The position numbers and the translations under genes are program-made. The notes under the pieces are model-generated. The model made no database searches. It had not been told where the DNA came from and saw only the letters and a list, made by a program, of their open reading frames with translations. This document shows positions 25,837 through 35,354 of a stretch of 64,000 bases of DNA, one piece after another. Position 1 is the first letter of the stretch; each line of letters starts with the position of its first letter. Origin of the DNA: Rhizobium sp. Leaf262 (GTDB lineage Bacteria > Pseudomonadota > Alphaproteobacteria > Rhizobiales > Rhizobiaceae); the NCBI RefSeq assembly GCF_001422245.1, contig NZ_LMMM01000016.1, positions 257,945 through 321,944 on the forward strand, given 5' to 3'.

Positions 25837-26697
25837 TCAAAGCTCATAAAAATCCGCAACGACCTTCCAAGCATCCTCAGCCGTTTCGGCAAAATGCAGT
25901 AGCTCCATATCGTCAGGCGCAATCGTACCAAAATCAGCCAGCGCCTCGAAATCGATGATGGAGCGCCAGAAAGCCTCACCGAACAGAATGAGCGGAATGG
26001 GTGCCATGCGCTTGGTCTGGATCAGGGTGAGCGTTTCAAACAGCTCATCCATGGTGCCGAAGCCGCCGGGAAACACGACGACGGCCTTGGCACGCATCAA
26101 AAAGTGCATCTTGCGGATGGCGAAATAGTGGAAGTTGAAGCTGAGGTCTGGCGTCACATGCCGGTTGGGTGCCTGCTCGTGCGGCAGCAGAATGTTGAGG
26201 CCGATTGACGGCGCACCGGCTTCCGAGGCACCGCGATTGCCCGCTTCCATCACACCGGGGCCGCCGCCCGTCATCACCACATATTCGCGGTGGTCATGCT
26301 TTTCGGATTCACCGGCGCAGAGTTTTGCGAACTTGCGCGCCTCATCATAATAAACGGAGGCGGCCTCGAGATTCTTTCTCTGCGTCTCGTTGCGCGCCGC
26401 CCAGGCTTCGCCGCCCGGTTCAGGAATGCGCGCGCCGCCAAACAGAACGACGCTGGATTTTATGCCGCGCTCGGTCAGGATCATTTCCGGCTTCATCAGT
26501 TCCAGTTGCAGCCGAATGGGGCGCAATTCTTCGCGGCACAGAAAATCGGTGTCGGTATAGGCCAGACGATAGGATGGCGAGGCCGATTGCGGGGTTTTGG
26601 GCAGGCCTTCTGCCTGCTGCTTGTCATCCGAGCTGGATTTCAACGGGTCCCAGACGCCATCCTTGCGCCGCAACTTGCCATTTTTCAGTTTTGCCAT
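25837..26697 (-). CDS. LOG-family protein (putative nucleotide phosphoribohydrolase)
   Basis: The 286-residue protein carries the LOG/TIGR00730 motifs MTGGGPGVMEAGNRGASEAG (about 140) and PGGFGTMDELFETLT (about 205). Members cleave nucleotide 5-prime-monophosphates to free base and ribose phosphate; plant LOG enzymes activate cytokinins this way, and the old name lysine decarboxylase is wrong. It is longer than the common 190-residue form because of an N-terminal extension. The ATG at 26697 is chosen since AAGG lies seven bases before it. It is divergent from dapD. Confidence 0.85.
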   Translation of the reverse strand: MAKLKNGKLRRKDGVWDPLKSSSDDKQQAEGLPKTPQSASPSYRLAYTDTDFLCREELRPIRLQLELMKPEMILTERGIKSSVVLFGGARIPEPGGEAWAARNETQRKNLEAASVYYDEARKFAKLCAGESEKHDHREYVVMTGGGPGVMEAGNRGASEAGAPSIGLNILLPHEQAPNRHVTPDLSFNFHYFAIRKMHFLMRAKAVVVFPGGFGTMDELFETLTLIQTKRMAPIPLILFGEAFWRSIIDFEALADFGTIAPDDMELLHFAETAEDAWKVVADFYEL

Positions 26698-26834
26698 GTC
26701 CATGCCTTTCGTATAGCCGCGCCAAATCACATTGACGCCCTTGAAACACTCGCTTAGAGCAATTGGCCATGTCCGGCCAGCGCGCGGATGTTTCCCTGTA
26801 TGTGACGATAGTCAGCGAAGTTTAAGGAATTCTC

Positions 26835-27689
26835 ATGAGCATCTCGGATCTTGGCTCCCTTGAAACAATCATCGAAACCGCATTCGATAATCGCGACAGC
26901 GTTACCATATCGACCAAGGGCGAAGTGCGCGATGCCGTCGAAACCTCGCTGAACCTGCTCGATGGCGGCAAGGCACGCGTTGCTGAAAAGCAGGCCGATG
27001 GAAGCTGGAAAGTGAACCAGTGGCTGAAAAAGGCCGTGCTTCTGTCCTTCCGTCTCAACGATATGGAGATCGTCACCGGCGGCCCGGGCGAATCCACATG
27101 GTGGGACAAGGTGCCTTCCAAATTCGAAAACTGGGGTGAAAACCAGTTCCGCGCTGCAGGTTTCCGCGCTGTGCCGAATGCCGTCGTGCGCCGCTCTGCC
27201 TATGTGGCCAAGAACGTCGTGTTGATGCCGTCCTTCGTCAATCTCGGCGCTTACGTCGATGAAGGCACCATGGTCGATACATGGGCAACCGTCGGTTCCT
27301 GCGCACAGATCGGCAAGAACGTCCACCTGTCCGGCGGCGTCGGCATCGGTGGCGTGCTTGAGCCGCTTCAGGCTGGCCCGACCATCATCGAAGACAATTG
27401 CTTCATCGGCGCTCGCTCGGAAGTCGTGGAAGGCTGCATCATTCGCGAAGGTGCCGTTCTCGGCATGGGCGTGTTCATCGGCAAGTCCACCAAGATCGTA
27501 GACCGCGCCACCGGCTCGATCACCTATGGCGAAGTGCCGCCCTATTCCGTGGTTGTTGCTGGCACCATGCCGGGCAAGCCCTTCCCGAATGGCGAGATGG
27601 GCCCCAGCCTCTATTGCGCCGTCATCGTCAAGACCGTGGACGAGAAGACCCGCTCCAAGACCGGCATCAACGAGTTGCTGCGCGACTGA
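26835..27689 (+). CDS. dapD: Tetrahydrodipicolinate N-succinyltransferase
   Basis: This 284-residue enzyme of the succinylase branch of lysine/diaminopimelate synthesis has an N-terminal helical domain (1-100) followed by a left-handed beta-helix of hexapeptide repeats (about 115-250; [20 protein letters not shown] and [13 protein letters not shown]). The ribosome site AAGGAATT precedes the ATG. The dapE gene follows after 17 bases, so the two steps around DapC are co-transcribed. Confidence 0.97.
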   Translation: MSISDLGSLETIIETAFDNRDSVTISTKGEVRDAVETSLNLLDGGKARVAEKQADGSWKVNQWLKKAVLLSFRLNDMEIVTGGPGESTWWDKVPSKFENWGENQFRAAGFRAVPNAVVRRSAYVAKNVVLMPSFVNLGAYVDEGTMVDTWATVGSCAQIGKNVHLSGGVGIGGVLEPLQAGPTIIEDNCFIGARSEVVEGCIIREGAVLGMGVFIGKSTKIVDRATGSITYGEVPPYSVVVAGTMPGKPFPNGEMGPSLYCAVIVKTVDEKTRSKTGINELLRD

Positions 27690-27706
27690 TAGAAGTAGAC
27701 TGACCC

Positions 27707-28900
27707 ATGCACGCCACCGATCCCGTCGCCAATCTTGCCGCCCTCATCCGTTGCCCGTCGGTGACACCTAAAGAAGGTGGAGCGCTGACGCTGCTCGACG
27801 CGCTGCTTTCCCCGCTCGGCTTTGCGGTGCAGCGTGTCACGGCGACGGAAGAGGGAACGCCTGACGTCGAAAATCTTTATGCCCGGCTTGGTGACCAAGG
27901 CCCGCATCTGATGTTTGCGGGCCATACCGACGTCGTGCCTGTGGGTGACGAGGCAGCCTGGAGCCATCCGCCATTTTCGGCAGAGATCGCGGATGGACAA
28001 ATGTTCGGGCGCGGTGCCGTCGATATGAAGGGCGGCATTGCCTGCTTCGTCGCGGCCATCGCCCGCCATATCGAAAAGCATGGAGAGCCCCAAGGCTCCG
28101 TATCCTTTCTCATCACCGGCGATGAAGAGGGACCATCCATCAACGGCACCTCCAAGCTTCTGGGATGGGCCGCCGCCAAGGGCGAGATCTGGGATGCCTG
28201 CGTGGTGGGCGAACCCACCAACCCGGATCAGCTGGGCGACATGATCAAGATCGGCCGCCGCGGCTCACTGTCGGGCCACATCGTGGTCCATGGCGTTCAG
28301 GGCCACGCCGCCTATCCGCATCTGGCCGACAATCCCATTCGTGGTCTGCTGCAACTGACCCACGCACTCATGGACCCGCCTTTCGACCATGGCACGGATA
28401 ATTTCCAGCCATCCAACCTCGAAGTCACGACCATCGACACAGGCAATGCAGCCACCAACGTCATTCCGTCCAAGGCGACGGCTGCCTTCAATATCCGTTT
28501 CAACGATACGTGGACGGCTGAGACGCTGCGCGCCGAGATCATCCGCCGTCTGGATGAGGCCGCTGCCGGTGGCGTGCTGCGCCCGGATCGTTCGCCGGTC
28601 ACATACGATATCATCTGGGCCGACCGCCCATCCCACGTCTTCCTGACGCGCAACAATGCTCTCATCTCATCGTTGTCGGGTGCGGTGGCAGAGGTCACCG
28701 GCAACGAGCCGAAGCTATCGACCACCGGCGGCACGTCGGATGCCCGTTTCATCAAGGACTATTGCCCCGTGGTGGAATTCGGCCTCGTCGGCCAGACCAT
28801 GCACATGGTGGATGAGCGCGTGGCCGTCGCCGATCTCGAAACCCTGACCCGCATCTACGAGACCTTCATCGAACGCTGGTTTGACCATGCCAGCGCTTAG
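27707..28900 (+). CDS. dapE: Succinyl-diaminopimelate desuccinylase
   Basis: This 397-residue M20 metallopeptidase-type enzyme has metal-binding motifs MFAGHTDVVPVGD (about 66), GAVDMKGGIACFV (about 104) and TGDEEGPSINGT (about 137, catalytic Glu), and the dimerisation insert in the middle. It removes succinate to give LL-diaminopimelate for cell wall and lysine. Its last 14 bases overlap the start of a membrane protein gene, indicating translational coupling. Confidence 0.97.
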   Translation: MHATDPVANLAALIRCPSVTPKEGGALTLLDALLSPLGFAVQRVTATEEGTPDVENLYARLGDQGPHLMFAGHTDVVPVGDEAAWSHPPFSAEIADGQMFGRGAVDMKGGIACFVAAIARHIEKHGEPQGSVSFLITGDEEGPSINGTSKLLGWAAAKGEIWDACVVGEPTNPDQLGDMIKIGRRGSLSGHIVVHGVQGHAAYPHLADNPIRGLLQLTHALMDPPFDHGTDNFQPSNLEVTTIDTGNAATNVIPSKATAAFNIRFNDTWTAETLRAEIIRRLDEAAAGGVLRPDRSPVTYDIIWADRPSHVFLTRNNALISSLSGAVAEVTGNEPKLSTTGGTSDARFIKDYCPVVEFGLVGQTMHMVDERVAVADLETLTRIYETFIERWFDHASA

Positions 28901-29537
28901 GAAAGTTGCTCTTCACATCCGCGGCCTGTGGCTGCTGGGAAAAGGCGAGCGCCAGGGCATGCTGGCATTTGATACGTCCGCTCGGGGCGTGCTGAGCTCG
29001 TTCCAAGCGTTGATCTGGGCTCTCCCGGCAACATTTGCTTATCTCATATTAAGCCGATGGGAATTTCTCTCCGAAATGCCGGATGCAGACCGGGGCAGTG
29101 TGGACTTTTTCGTCAAGGCCGGTTTGATCGAGGTCGCCGCGTCTGCTGTCATACCACTCGCCATCTTTCTTTGCGTCCCTTTGCTGAGAATGAATGTTTC
29201 ACCAAGTGCTTTGGTTGTTGTTGCCAACTGGGCTTTCTTACCGGCATCTTATGTTTCCACCGTTGTGGTTTATCTGTCCCACGGCCTCGATCATAAAGGC
29301 AACCTGGGCTTGATTATCTCCCTGATTTTTCTGCTGGGAACGGCGATTGTCCTTTTTGCATGGCTTGGGATCGTGCTGAAAACCGCAAGTGGCGCGCGCT
29401 CCTGGCAGATATTTTTCCTACTCACTATCGTTGTCGGCTCTGGATTTTTCGTCACCGCCTATCTGGAAAGCCTCATGGGCTTGTCTACCTCCTTTGACTA
29501 CAGCGAGAGCACCCGGGGATACCATGCCGTCGTATAA
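28887..29537 (+). CDS. Membrane protein A of a tandem pair, unrecognised
   Basis: This 216-residue integral membrane protein has about five helices (roughly 35-55, 75-95, 100-125, 140-160, 170-190). It starts KVALHIRGLWLLGKGER and shares this opening and the following RG-x-x-x-SF-A-LWxLP pattern with the next gene, so the two are paralogues. It overlaps the dapE end by 14 bases. Codon use looks more AT-rich than in dapE and the second copy. No function can be assigned. The position suggests co-expression with diaminopimelate synthesis, not necessarily a role in it. Confidence 0.8.
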   Translation: MPALRKVALHIRGLWLLGKGERQGMLAFDTSARGVLSSFQALIWALPATFAYLILSRWEFLSEMPDADRGSVDFFVKAGLIEVAASAVIPLAIFLCVPLLRMNVSPSALVVVANWAFLPASYVSTVVVYLSHGLDHKGNLGLIISLIFLLGTAIVLFAWLGIVLKTASGARSWQIFFLLTIVVGSGFFVTAYLESLMGLSTSFDYSESTRGYHAVV

Positions 29538-30120
29538 CGAGGTTACCCTTTACGTCAGAGGCCTGTGGTTGCTGTTTCTGGGCGATCCGGCCGGTGGGCG
29601 TTTGCTGGATTTGACTGATCGCGGCATGGCCCGGTCTTTCTACGCGGCCTTGTGGTGCCTGCCCTCCATGGCGCTGTCATGGTACTGGTGGCATGAAGCC
29701 TATCTTTCCGTCTTGCCGAAGGGTGTTGGCACCGGCGCCATTTTCTTTCTGCGGTTGGCCATGGTCGAGGCCATCTGCTGGATGGTGCCGCTGATCCTCA
29801 TCGGGCTTTTGCTGGTGGCGTTCGGTGCGAAGCAGAAGTTTCCCGCCCTCGTGGTCGTCGCCAACTGGCTGTCGCTGCCGTTTTCCTATGCCTATGCCAC
29901 GCTGATCCTGATCGCGCTGCTCGTGCCGTCCTTGCAGGGACTGATCGCAATTCTGTGGTTTTCGCTGCTGCTGGCGCTGGTGTTCAGCTTTTCGCGCATC
30001 GTCAAATTCTTCGTGCGGGAGCAACCGCTTCTGGTCGCCGCACTCGTCATGACGCTGCTCATTCCCGGCATGATCCTGTCGGAAGTGCTGCAACGCTTTC
30101 TGGGTGTCTATCCGAGCTGA
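29524..30120 (+). CDS. Membrane protein B of a tandem pair, unrecognised
   Basis: The 198-residue paralogue of the preceding gene starts MPSYNEVTLYVRGLWLLFLG and has about five membrane helices, with a short basic C-terminal loop (SRIVKFFVREQ, about 160). It overlaps its upstream neighbour by 14 bases, the same overlap as that neighbour has with dapE, and in both cases the start lies in a CATGCC context. The ATG at 29524 is chosen for this homology. It is followed by a RIME-like repeat. Confidence 0.8.
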   Translation: MPSYNEVTLYVRGLWLLFLGDPAGGRLLDLTDRGMARSFYAALWCLPSMALSWYWWHEAYLSVLPKGVGTGAIFFLRLAMVEAICWMVPLILIGLLLVAFGAKQKFPALVVVANWLSLPFSYAYATLILIALLVPSLQGLIAILWFSLLLALVFSFSRIVKFFVREQPLLVAALVMTLLIPGMILSEVLQRFLGVYPS

Positions 30121-30168
30121 CGACTGGGGTTTGAAGCTTTCATTATAGGCGTCGGCGGGCTTGGCTTA

Positions 30169-30321
30169 CCCCCCTCTGTCCTGCCGGACATCTCCCCCTC
30201 AGGTGGGGAGATTGGCTGGGCGCACGCTCCCCACTCCATCAGTAACGTTAAAGACGGGCGAGAGATTGCTACGAGCCGGTCTCCCCCCTTGAGGGGGAGA
30301 TGTCCGGCAGGACAGAGGGGG
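30169..30321. repeat. RIME-like palindromic repeat
   Basis: Two arms of about 42 bp are near-perfect inverted copies: left 30170-30212 starting CCCCCTCTGTCCTGCCGGAC, right 30280-30321 ending GTCCGGCAGGACAGAGGGGG. They are separated by about 67 bases, and each arm contains its own small hairpin (TCTCCCC/GGGGAGA). This is the architecture and the sequence style of the Rhizobium intergenic mosaic elements (RIME). It lies between convergent genes. Confidence 0.85.
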
Positions 30322-30367
30322 TGAGCCGCACCCGCCACCACCTACTGCCGCCTGGCTTCCGCAGAAA

Positions 30368-30772
30368 TCAGCGTTCAGGCACAACCTCGCCATCTTCCTT
30401 GGTGAAGCTACCGATGCTGCCATCGGCCAGAATGTCCAGCACCAGTTCCGACGGGCGGCAGAGGCGCGCGCCCTTGTCCGTCACCACGATTGGCCGGTTC
30501 AGGAGGATCGGATGCGTTTCGATGGCATCCAGCAAGGCATCGTCGCTCAAGCTCTCGTCCGAAAGGCCAAGTTCCGTATAGGGCGTGCCTTTCTCCCGCA
30601 AAAGGCTGCGCAGCGGCACGCCGATCTTTTCTGCAAGAGAGACGATCTCGGCGCGTGATGGCGGTGTCTTCAGATATTCGATGATAACGGGCTCTTCGCC
30701 CGATTGGCGGATCACGGCCAGCGTGTTGCGCGAGGTGCCGCAGGCGGGGTTATGATAGATCGTCACCGTCAT
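30368..30772 (-). CDS. arsC: Arsenate reductase, glutaredoxin-coupled type
   Basis: The 134-residue protein is a close match to the plasmid R773-type Ars[14 protein letters not shown] with the catalytic Cys at 11, PPSRAEI, and [12 protein letters not shown] with the arginines that bind arsenate, then [12 protein letters not shown]. It reduces arsenate to arsenite with glutathione and glutaredoxin. No arsB, arsR or acr3 gene is nearby. Its start lies 23 bases inside the 3-prime end of truA, so it is translated from the fmt-truA transcript. Confidence 0.92.
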   Translation of the reverse strand: MTVTIYHNPACGTSRNTLAVIRQSGEEPVIIEYLKTPPSRAEIVSLAEKIGVPLRSLLREKGTPYTELGLSDESLSDDALLDAIETHPILLNRPIVVTDKGARLCRPSELVLDILADGSIGSFTKEDGEVVPER

Positions 30773-31556
30773 TGTTCGTCTCCGTTCTGGGCAGGCGTGG
30801 CGGTATCACGTCGGGATAATCGACCTGCATGAAATAGAGCCCATCCGGTGGTGCGACCGGGCCGCAGGCCTTGCGGTCGCGCGCCTCAAGCGCTGCCTTC
30901 ACATCATCGACCGTCATGCCGCCGTCACCGGCCAGTTTCAGCGTGCCGGCAAAGGAGCGGATCTGATTGTGCAAAAAGCTCTGCGCCGTCGCGCGTATCT
31001 CGATCAGGTCGCCGTCGCGCGTCACGTCCAGCCGGTCGAGCGTTCTGACCGGACTGTTGGCCTGGCAATGAACGGAGCGGAAGGTGGTGAAATCATGCCG
31101 GCCGACCAGCATCTGGGCTGCAGCATGCATGGTCTCATGATCGAGGTCTTTCGACACCCACCAAGCTCGCTTGTGCTCCAGCGCCAGCCGCGATTTGCGG
31201 CAGATGATGCGGTAGAGATAGTGGCGGCGCAGCGCCGAAAAGCGGGCATCGAAGTCCTCGGTGACAGCTTCGACATCCAGAACCGAGACAGCCTCCCCCG
31301 CCATGGCCAGATGCGCGTTCAGCGCGTTGCGCAGCTTATACGGCTCCCAGGCGCGGGAAAGATCGACATGAACGACTTGCCCCTTGGCGTGAACGCCGGA
31401 GTCGGTGCGGCCTGCGCCACGAAAGCTGACCGTCTCTGTCGTCAGCGACAGCACGGCTGCTTCCAGCGCGCCTTGCACGGATGGACCATTGGTCTGCCGT
31501 TGCCAGCCGAAATAAGGGGAACCGTCATATTCGACGGTCATGCGGAAGCGTGGCAT
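30750..31556 (-). CDS. truA: tRNA pseudouridine synthase A (positions 38-40)
   Basis: This 268-residue enzyme opens with [20 protein letters not shown]. The catalytic Asp sits in [15 protein letters not shown] (about 47-61). RNA-binding and dimer segments follow ([18 protein letters not shown]). It modifies the anticodon stem-loop. The ATG at 31556 shares one base with the fmt stop (TGATG); the frame runs further upstream but inside fmt, so that start is rejected. The end overlaps arsC. Confidence 0.95.
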   Translation of the reverse strand: MPRFRMTVEYDGSPYFGWQRQTNGPSVQGALEAAVLSLTTETVSFRGAGRTDSGVHAKGQVVHVDLSRAWEPYKLRNALNAHLAMAGEAVSVLDVEAVTEDFDARFSALRRHYLYRIICRKSRLALEHKRAWWVSKDLDHETMHAAAQMLVGRHDFTTFRSVHCQANSPVRTLDRLDVTRDGDLIEIRATAQSFLHNQIRSFAGTLKLAGDGGMTVDDVKAALEARDRKACGPVAPPDGLYFMQVDYPDVIPPRLPRTETNNDGDDLS

Positions 31557-32491
31557 CAGCCGAGCCTCGTGCCGACAGCGACTGGCGTGCCGCGCAGGAA
31601 GTCTGCCGCCAGCATCGGCTTTCCGCCCGCCTTTTGCAGACGCACCAGCCGCACAGCACCGCTGCCACAGGCGATCGTCAGGGCATCGTCCAGAACGGAG
31701 CCCGCCTCGCCCATGCCGCTTGCCAGTTCCGTCTCCAGCACCTTCACGCGCTCTGCCTTGCCGCCGATTTCCATTTCGAACCATGCGCCGGGGAAAGGCG
31801 AGAGGCCGCGAATGTGATTGTGCACATCCTGGCTGGACCGGGAGAAATTGATGCGCGTCTCGGCCTTGTCGATCTTGGCGGCGTAGAGAACACCCTCTTC
31901 CGCCTGCGGTGTCAGCGGCAGATCGCGATCTTCGAGCTTCAGCATCGCCTCGCGCATCAGTCGAGCACCCGCCAGCATCAGGCTGTCATGCAATTCGCCA
32001 GCGGTCATGTTCGGACCGATTGTAACCTTTGCCGTCAACGCGACGGGACCGGTGTCCAGCCCCTTTTCCATCTGCATCACCATCATGCCGGTTTCTGTAT
32101 CACCAGCCATGATCGCGCGCTGAATGGGTGCAGCACCGCGCCAGCGTGGCAAGACCGATGCATGGCCGTTGTAGCAGCCAAGCTCTGTGCCGTTTAAAAT
32201 GGCCTCTGGCAGCAGCAAACCATAGGCAACGACGACGGCCACGTCAGCATTGAAGGTCTTGAACTGCGCCCTGTCTTCTTCCACCTTGAAATTCAGCGGC
32301 GTCAGAACGGGAATGCCGAGCAGCTCAGCGGCCTGATGCACGGGTGATTTCTGGAGATCGAGCCCTCGACGACCGCCGGGCCGTGGCGGCTGCGTGTAGA
32401 CGGCGGCGATCTGATGGCCCGCATCGACCAGCGCGCGCAGGGTGGGAACGGAAAATTCCGGTGTTCCCATGAAAATAATGCGCAATGCCAT
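31556..32491 (-). CDS. fmt: Methionyl-tRNA formyltransferase
   Basis: The 311-residue enzyme formylates initiator Met-tRNA. It opens with [17 protein letters not shown], and the catalytic core shows [20 protein letters not shown] (Asn and His of the active site, about 105-124) with EKGLDTGPV after it. A C-terminal OB-like domain (about 205-300) binds tRNA. The gene def lies 52 bases upstream in the same direction, so formylation and deformylation are genetically paired, as is usual in bacteria. Confidence 0.97.
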   Translation of the reverse strand: MALRIIFMGTPEFSVPTLRALVDAGHQIAAVYTQPPRPGGRRGLDLQKSPVHQAAELLGIPVLTPLNFKVEEDRAQFKTFNADVAVVVAYGLLLPEAILNGTELGCYNGHASVLPRWRGAAPIQRAIMAGDTETGMMVMQMEKGLDTGPVALTAKVTIGPNMTAGELHDSLMLAGARLMREAMLKLEDRDLPLTPQAEEGVLYAAKIDKAETRINFSRSSQDVHNHIRGLSPFPGAWFEMEIGGKAERVKVLETELASGMGEAGSVLDDALTIACGSGAVRLVRLQKAGGKPMLAADFLRGTPVAVGTRLG

Positions 32492-32543
32492 GCTCGCCCC
32501 CTGCCCTCAAAGACCTGATGTGCCGACCGTCAAGTCAGTCAAA

Positions 32544-33056
32544 TCAGATTTTTGCGCGGGCCGCCTTGGTGAATTTCTTGATGACCATATCCCGTTTCAG
32601 GCGGGAAATGTGGTCGATGAACAGAACACCGTTCAGATGGTCGATTTCATGTTGCAGGCAGGTGGCCAGAAGGCCATCGGCCTCCACCGTCTGCTGCTTT
32701 CCGTCGCGGTCGATATAGCCAACCGTCAGTGCCGCGGGACGTTCCACTTCGGCATAATAATCCGGGATGGAAAGACAGCCCTCCTCATAGGTCGAAACAT
32801 CGTCCGACACTGTGAGGATTTCCGGGTTGATGAAAACGACCGGCTTGCGGTCTTCATCTTCACGCGAGATATCGATGACCAGCATGCGGCGCGGCACGCC
32901 GATCTGGATGGCGGCAAGGCCGATGCCCGGCGCATCATACATGGTTTCCAGCATATCATCGGCAAGACGCACGATCTCGGCATCCACCTGTTCGATAGGC
33001 TTGGATTGCTGGCGCAACAACGGATCAGGCAAAATAATAAGCGGTTTGATGGTCAT
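32544..33056 (-). CDS. def: Peptide deformylase
   Basis: All three motifs of this 170-residue metalloprotease are present: [10 protein letters not shown] (about 45-54), EGCLSIP (about 92, Cys ligand) and [12 protein letters not shown] (about 136, two His ligands and the catalytic Glu). It removes the formyl group from new proteins. It is the first gene of the def-fmt-truA-arsC run and is divergent from rmuC; promoters for both must lie in the 149 bases between. Confidence 0.97.
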   Translation of the reverse strand: MTIKPLIILPDPLLRQQSKPIEQVDAEIVRLADDMLETMYDAPGIGLAAIQIGVPRRMLVIDISREDEDRKPVVFINPEILTVSDDVSTYEEGCLSIPDYYAEVERPAALTVGYIDRDGKQQTVEADGLLATCLQHEIDHLNGVLFIDHISRLKRDMVIKKFTKAARAKI

Positions 33057-33205
33057 GGCTTCCCATAACGCATCTCATCTTTGGAGGAAACAAAAAATAA
33101 AGGCCCGGAATAAGGTCTGTTTCAGCGATCCATAGGACTCAATTAGGCCCCAGAAATGTTCTTGGTTTGATCTTACGAATCACGAGAAATCTGGTAGATT
33201 TGCGC

Positions 33206-34402
33206 ATGAACATCGATCTCACTGCTCTTGGTACGACAGCTTTCAGTCTCGGCGACCTGCACATATCGGTCGGCGCTTTGCTCGGCATCATCGTCGCAGG
33301 CTGTCTGGTGGCTGCCGCCTTCGTCTGGCGCAGACCGCCTGTCGTTGATCAGTCGCGTGATGAAATCACCGAGCTTCTCAGAACCCAGTCGGAGCTGCAT
33401 GGCCGTATCGCCGCCATGACGGAAAGCCTCAGCGCCCGCCAGAACGAGATGAGCCAGACTCTGAACGACCGGCTGGATGGCATGTCGCAGCGCATTGGTA
33501 CCACCTTGACGGAGCAGACCCGCTCGACGCATGAAAACCTCAGCAAGTTGCAGGAGCGCTTGGCGGTCATCGATGCGGCGCAGGGCAATATTCAGGATCT
33601 GGCTAAAGACGTGATCGGCCTGCAGGCCATCCTCAATAATAAGCAGACGCGCGGAGCGTTCGGGCAGGCGCGCATGGAAGCGCTGATTGCCGACGCCCTG
33701 CCCTCCGGCTCCTACAGTTTGCAGCCCACACTTTCCAACGGTTTCAGGCCCGATTGCACCATCAAGATGCCGAACAATGCGCCTCCGCTGGTCATAGATG
33801 CCAAGTTTCCGCTGGAAGCATGGAATGCCCTGAAGGCGGAAGAGGGGGCCGACGGCAAACGCGCCGCCACCCAGCAGTTTCGCCGCGATATGGAAGTGCA
33901 TATTCGCGATGTCGCCGACAAATATCTCATCTCCGGTGAGACACAGGATACGGCCTTCATCTTCGTGCCCTCGGAATCGATCTTCGCCGATATCCACCAG
34001 CATTTCGAAAATCTGGTTCAGCGCGCCCACCGCTCGCGCGTGGTGATTGTCTCGCCATCCTTGCTGATGCTGTCGGTGCAGGTCATCCAGTCGGTGCTGA
34101 AAGACCAGCGCATGCGCGAACAGGCGCATCTCATCCAGGGCGAAGTCGCGATGCTGATGGACGATGTGCGGCGTCTGGATGAGCGGACCCGCAAATTGCA
34201 GGCACATTTCGGGTTGGTTCAGAAGGATGTGGACATGATGCTGACCTCGTCGGAAAAAGTGCTGGCGCGTGGCGTGAAAATCGAAAGCCTTGATTTCGCG
34301 CCATCGCAAAAGGAAATTGCCCATCTGGAGGCCGAGCAATTGCGGCGCATTGCGGATGTGCGCGCCGGTGCTGCCAAGCTGAGGGTGGTTGACGACGAGT
34401 GA
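33206..34402 (+). CDS. rmuC: DNA recombination protein RmuC
   Basis: The 398-residue protein has an N-terminal membrane helix (about 18-38), a coiled coil (about 45-135, with heptads around QSELHGRIAAMTESL) and the RmuC nuclease-like core (about 150-340; PPLVIDAKFPLEAW and TAFIFVPSESIFADI). RmuC limits inversions at short inverted repeats. The ATG at 33206 is preferred to a TTG 13 codons upstream. The gene rbsK follows in the same direction. Confidence 0.92.
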   Translation: MNIDLTALGTTAFSLGDLHISVGALLGIIVAGCLVAAAFVWRRPPVVDQSRDEITELLRTQSELHGRIAAMTESLSARQNEMSQTLNDRLDGMSQRIGTTLTEQTRSTHENLSKLQERLAVIDAAQGNIQDLAKDVIGLQAILNNKQTRGAFGQARMEALIADALPSGSYSLQPTLSNGFRPDCTIKMPNNAPPLVIDAKFPLEAWNALKAEEGADGKRAATQQFRRDMEVHIRDVADKYLISGETQDTAFIFVPSESIFADIHQHFENLVQRAHRSRVVIVSPSLLMLSVQVIQSVLKDQRMREQAHLIQGEVAMLMDDVRRLDERTRKLQAHFGLVQKDVDMMLTSSEKVLARGVKIESLDFAPSQKEIAHLEAEQLRRIADVRAGAAKLRVVDDE

Positions 34403-34451
34403 TCCACTCGGCAAAGTCGCCTTCTTTTTCGTCCCTTATGGAATGACCCGC

Positions 34452-35351
34452 ATGATCACAGTTTTCGGCTCCATCAACATGGACCTCGTTGCCATTTCCG
34501 ACCGCCTTCCAAAGCCGGGTGAGACGGTGACCGGCAAGACCTTCTCCACCGCCGCCGGTGGCAAGGGCGCCAACCAAGCGCTGGCCGCACGGCGCGCGGG
34601 TGCAGAGGTGAAAATGGCGGGTGCCATTGGTGACGATGCTTTCGCCGCCCCTGCGCTGACTCTGCTGCGCGATGCGAGAGCAGACCTGTCGCTGGTCAAA
34701 ACCGTCGCCGTCCCCACCGGCACCGCCGTTATCCTGATCGGTGAGGGCGGTGAAAACATGATCTCGGTCATTCCCGCCGCCAATGGCGAAGTCTCGGAAG
34801 CCGATGCAGAACGCGCCGTCTCCGAAATGGCGGCGGGCGACATTTTGATGTTGCAGTTCGAGATTCCGGCCGAAGCCATCGAAGCAGCGTTGAAGGCCGC
34901 CAAGGCAAAGCGCGTGACGACGCTGATCAACACCGCGCCGCTGACATCTGAAGCGCAGCGCCTGTCGCGACTGGCAGATGTCGTCATTGCCAATGAGACC
35001 GAATTCGAGTTGCTGATCGGGAAAAACGGCCTTTCCCCTGACCAGCGCGAGAAGGAACTCGCAGCCCTGCATAATGAGACCGGCCAGACGCTGATCGTCA
35101 CGTTGGGTGCAGAAGGCGTGATCGCCATTCGCAACGGTAAGCTCGTCAAGGCCAAGGGCCTGAAGATCGAGCCGGTCGATACGGTCGGTGCAGGTGACAC
35201 ATTCTGCGGCTATCTTGCCGCCAGTCTCGATGCCGGTCTAGATTTCGAGGCAGCGCTTCGACGCGCCGCCGTTGCCGGTTCTCTGGCCTGCACCCGCGAA
35301 GGTGCGCAGCCATCCATTCCCGTCGCATCTGAGGTGGATGCGAAGGTCTGA
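34452..35351 (+). CDS. rbsK: Ribokinase
   Basis: This 299-residue PfkB-family sugar kinase has the N-terminal ribose-binding signature FGSINMDLVAI, GGKGANQALAARRAG (about 37-51) and the C-terminal DTVGAGDTFCGYLAA motif (catalytic Asp about 251). It phosphorylates D-ribose for the pentose phosphate route. The ATG at 34452 has GGA nine bases before it. No ribose transporter is adjacent, but a nucleoside hydrolase that could yield ribose lies 9 kb away. It is convergent with trmB. Confidence 0.92.
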   Translation: MITVFGSINMDLVAISDRLPKPGETVTGKTFSTAAGGKGANQALAARRAGAEVKMAGAIGDDAFAAPALTLLRDARADLSLVKTVAVPTGTAVILIGEGGENMISVIPAANGEVSEADAERAVSEMAAGDILMLQFEIPAEAIEAALKAAKAKRVTTLINTAPLTSEAQRLSRLADVVIANETEFELLIGKNGLSPDQREKELAALHNETGQTLIVTLGAEGVIAIRNGKLVKAKGLKIEPVDTVGAGDTFCGYLAASLDAGLDFEAALRRAAVAGSLACTREGAQPSIPVASEVDAKV

Positions 35352-35354
35352 CAA

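Noticed and set aside
31557-31784. Longer TruA start inside fmt
   Set aside because: The extra 76 residues are basic, low-complexity out-of-frame translation of fmt. The ATG at 31556 begins the conserved TruA N-terminus.
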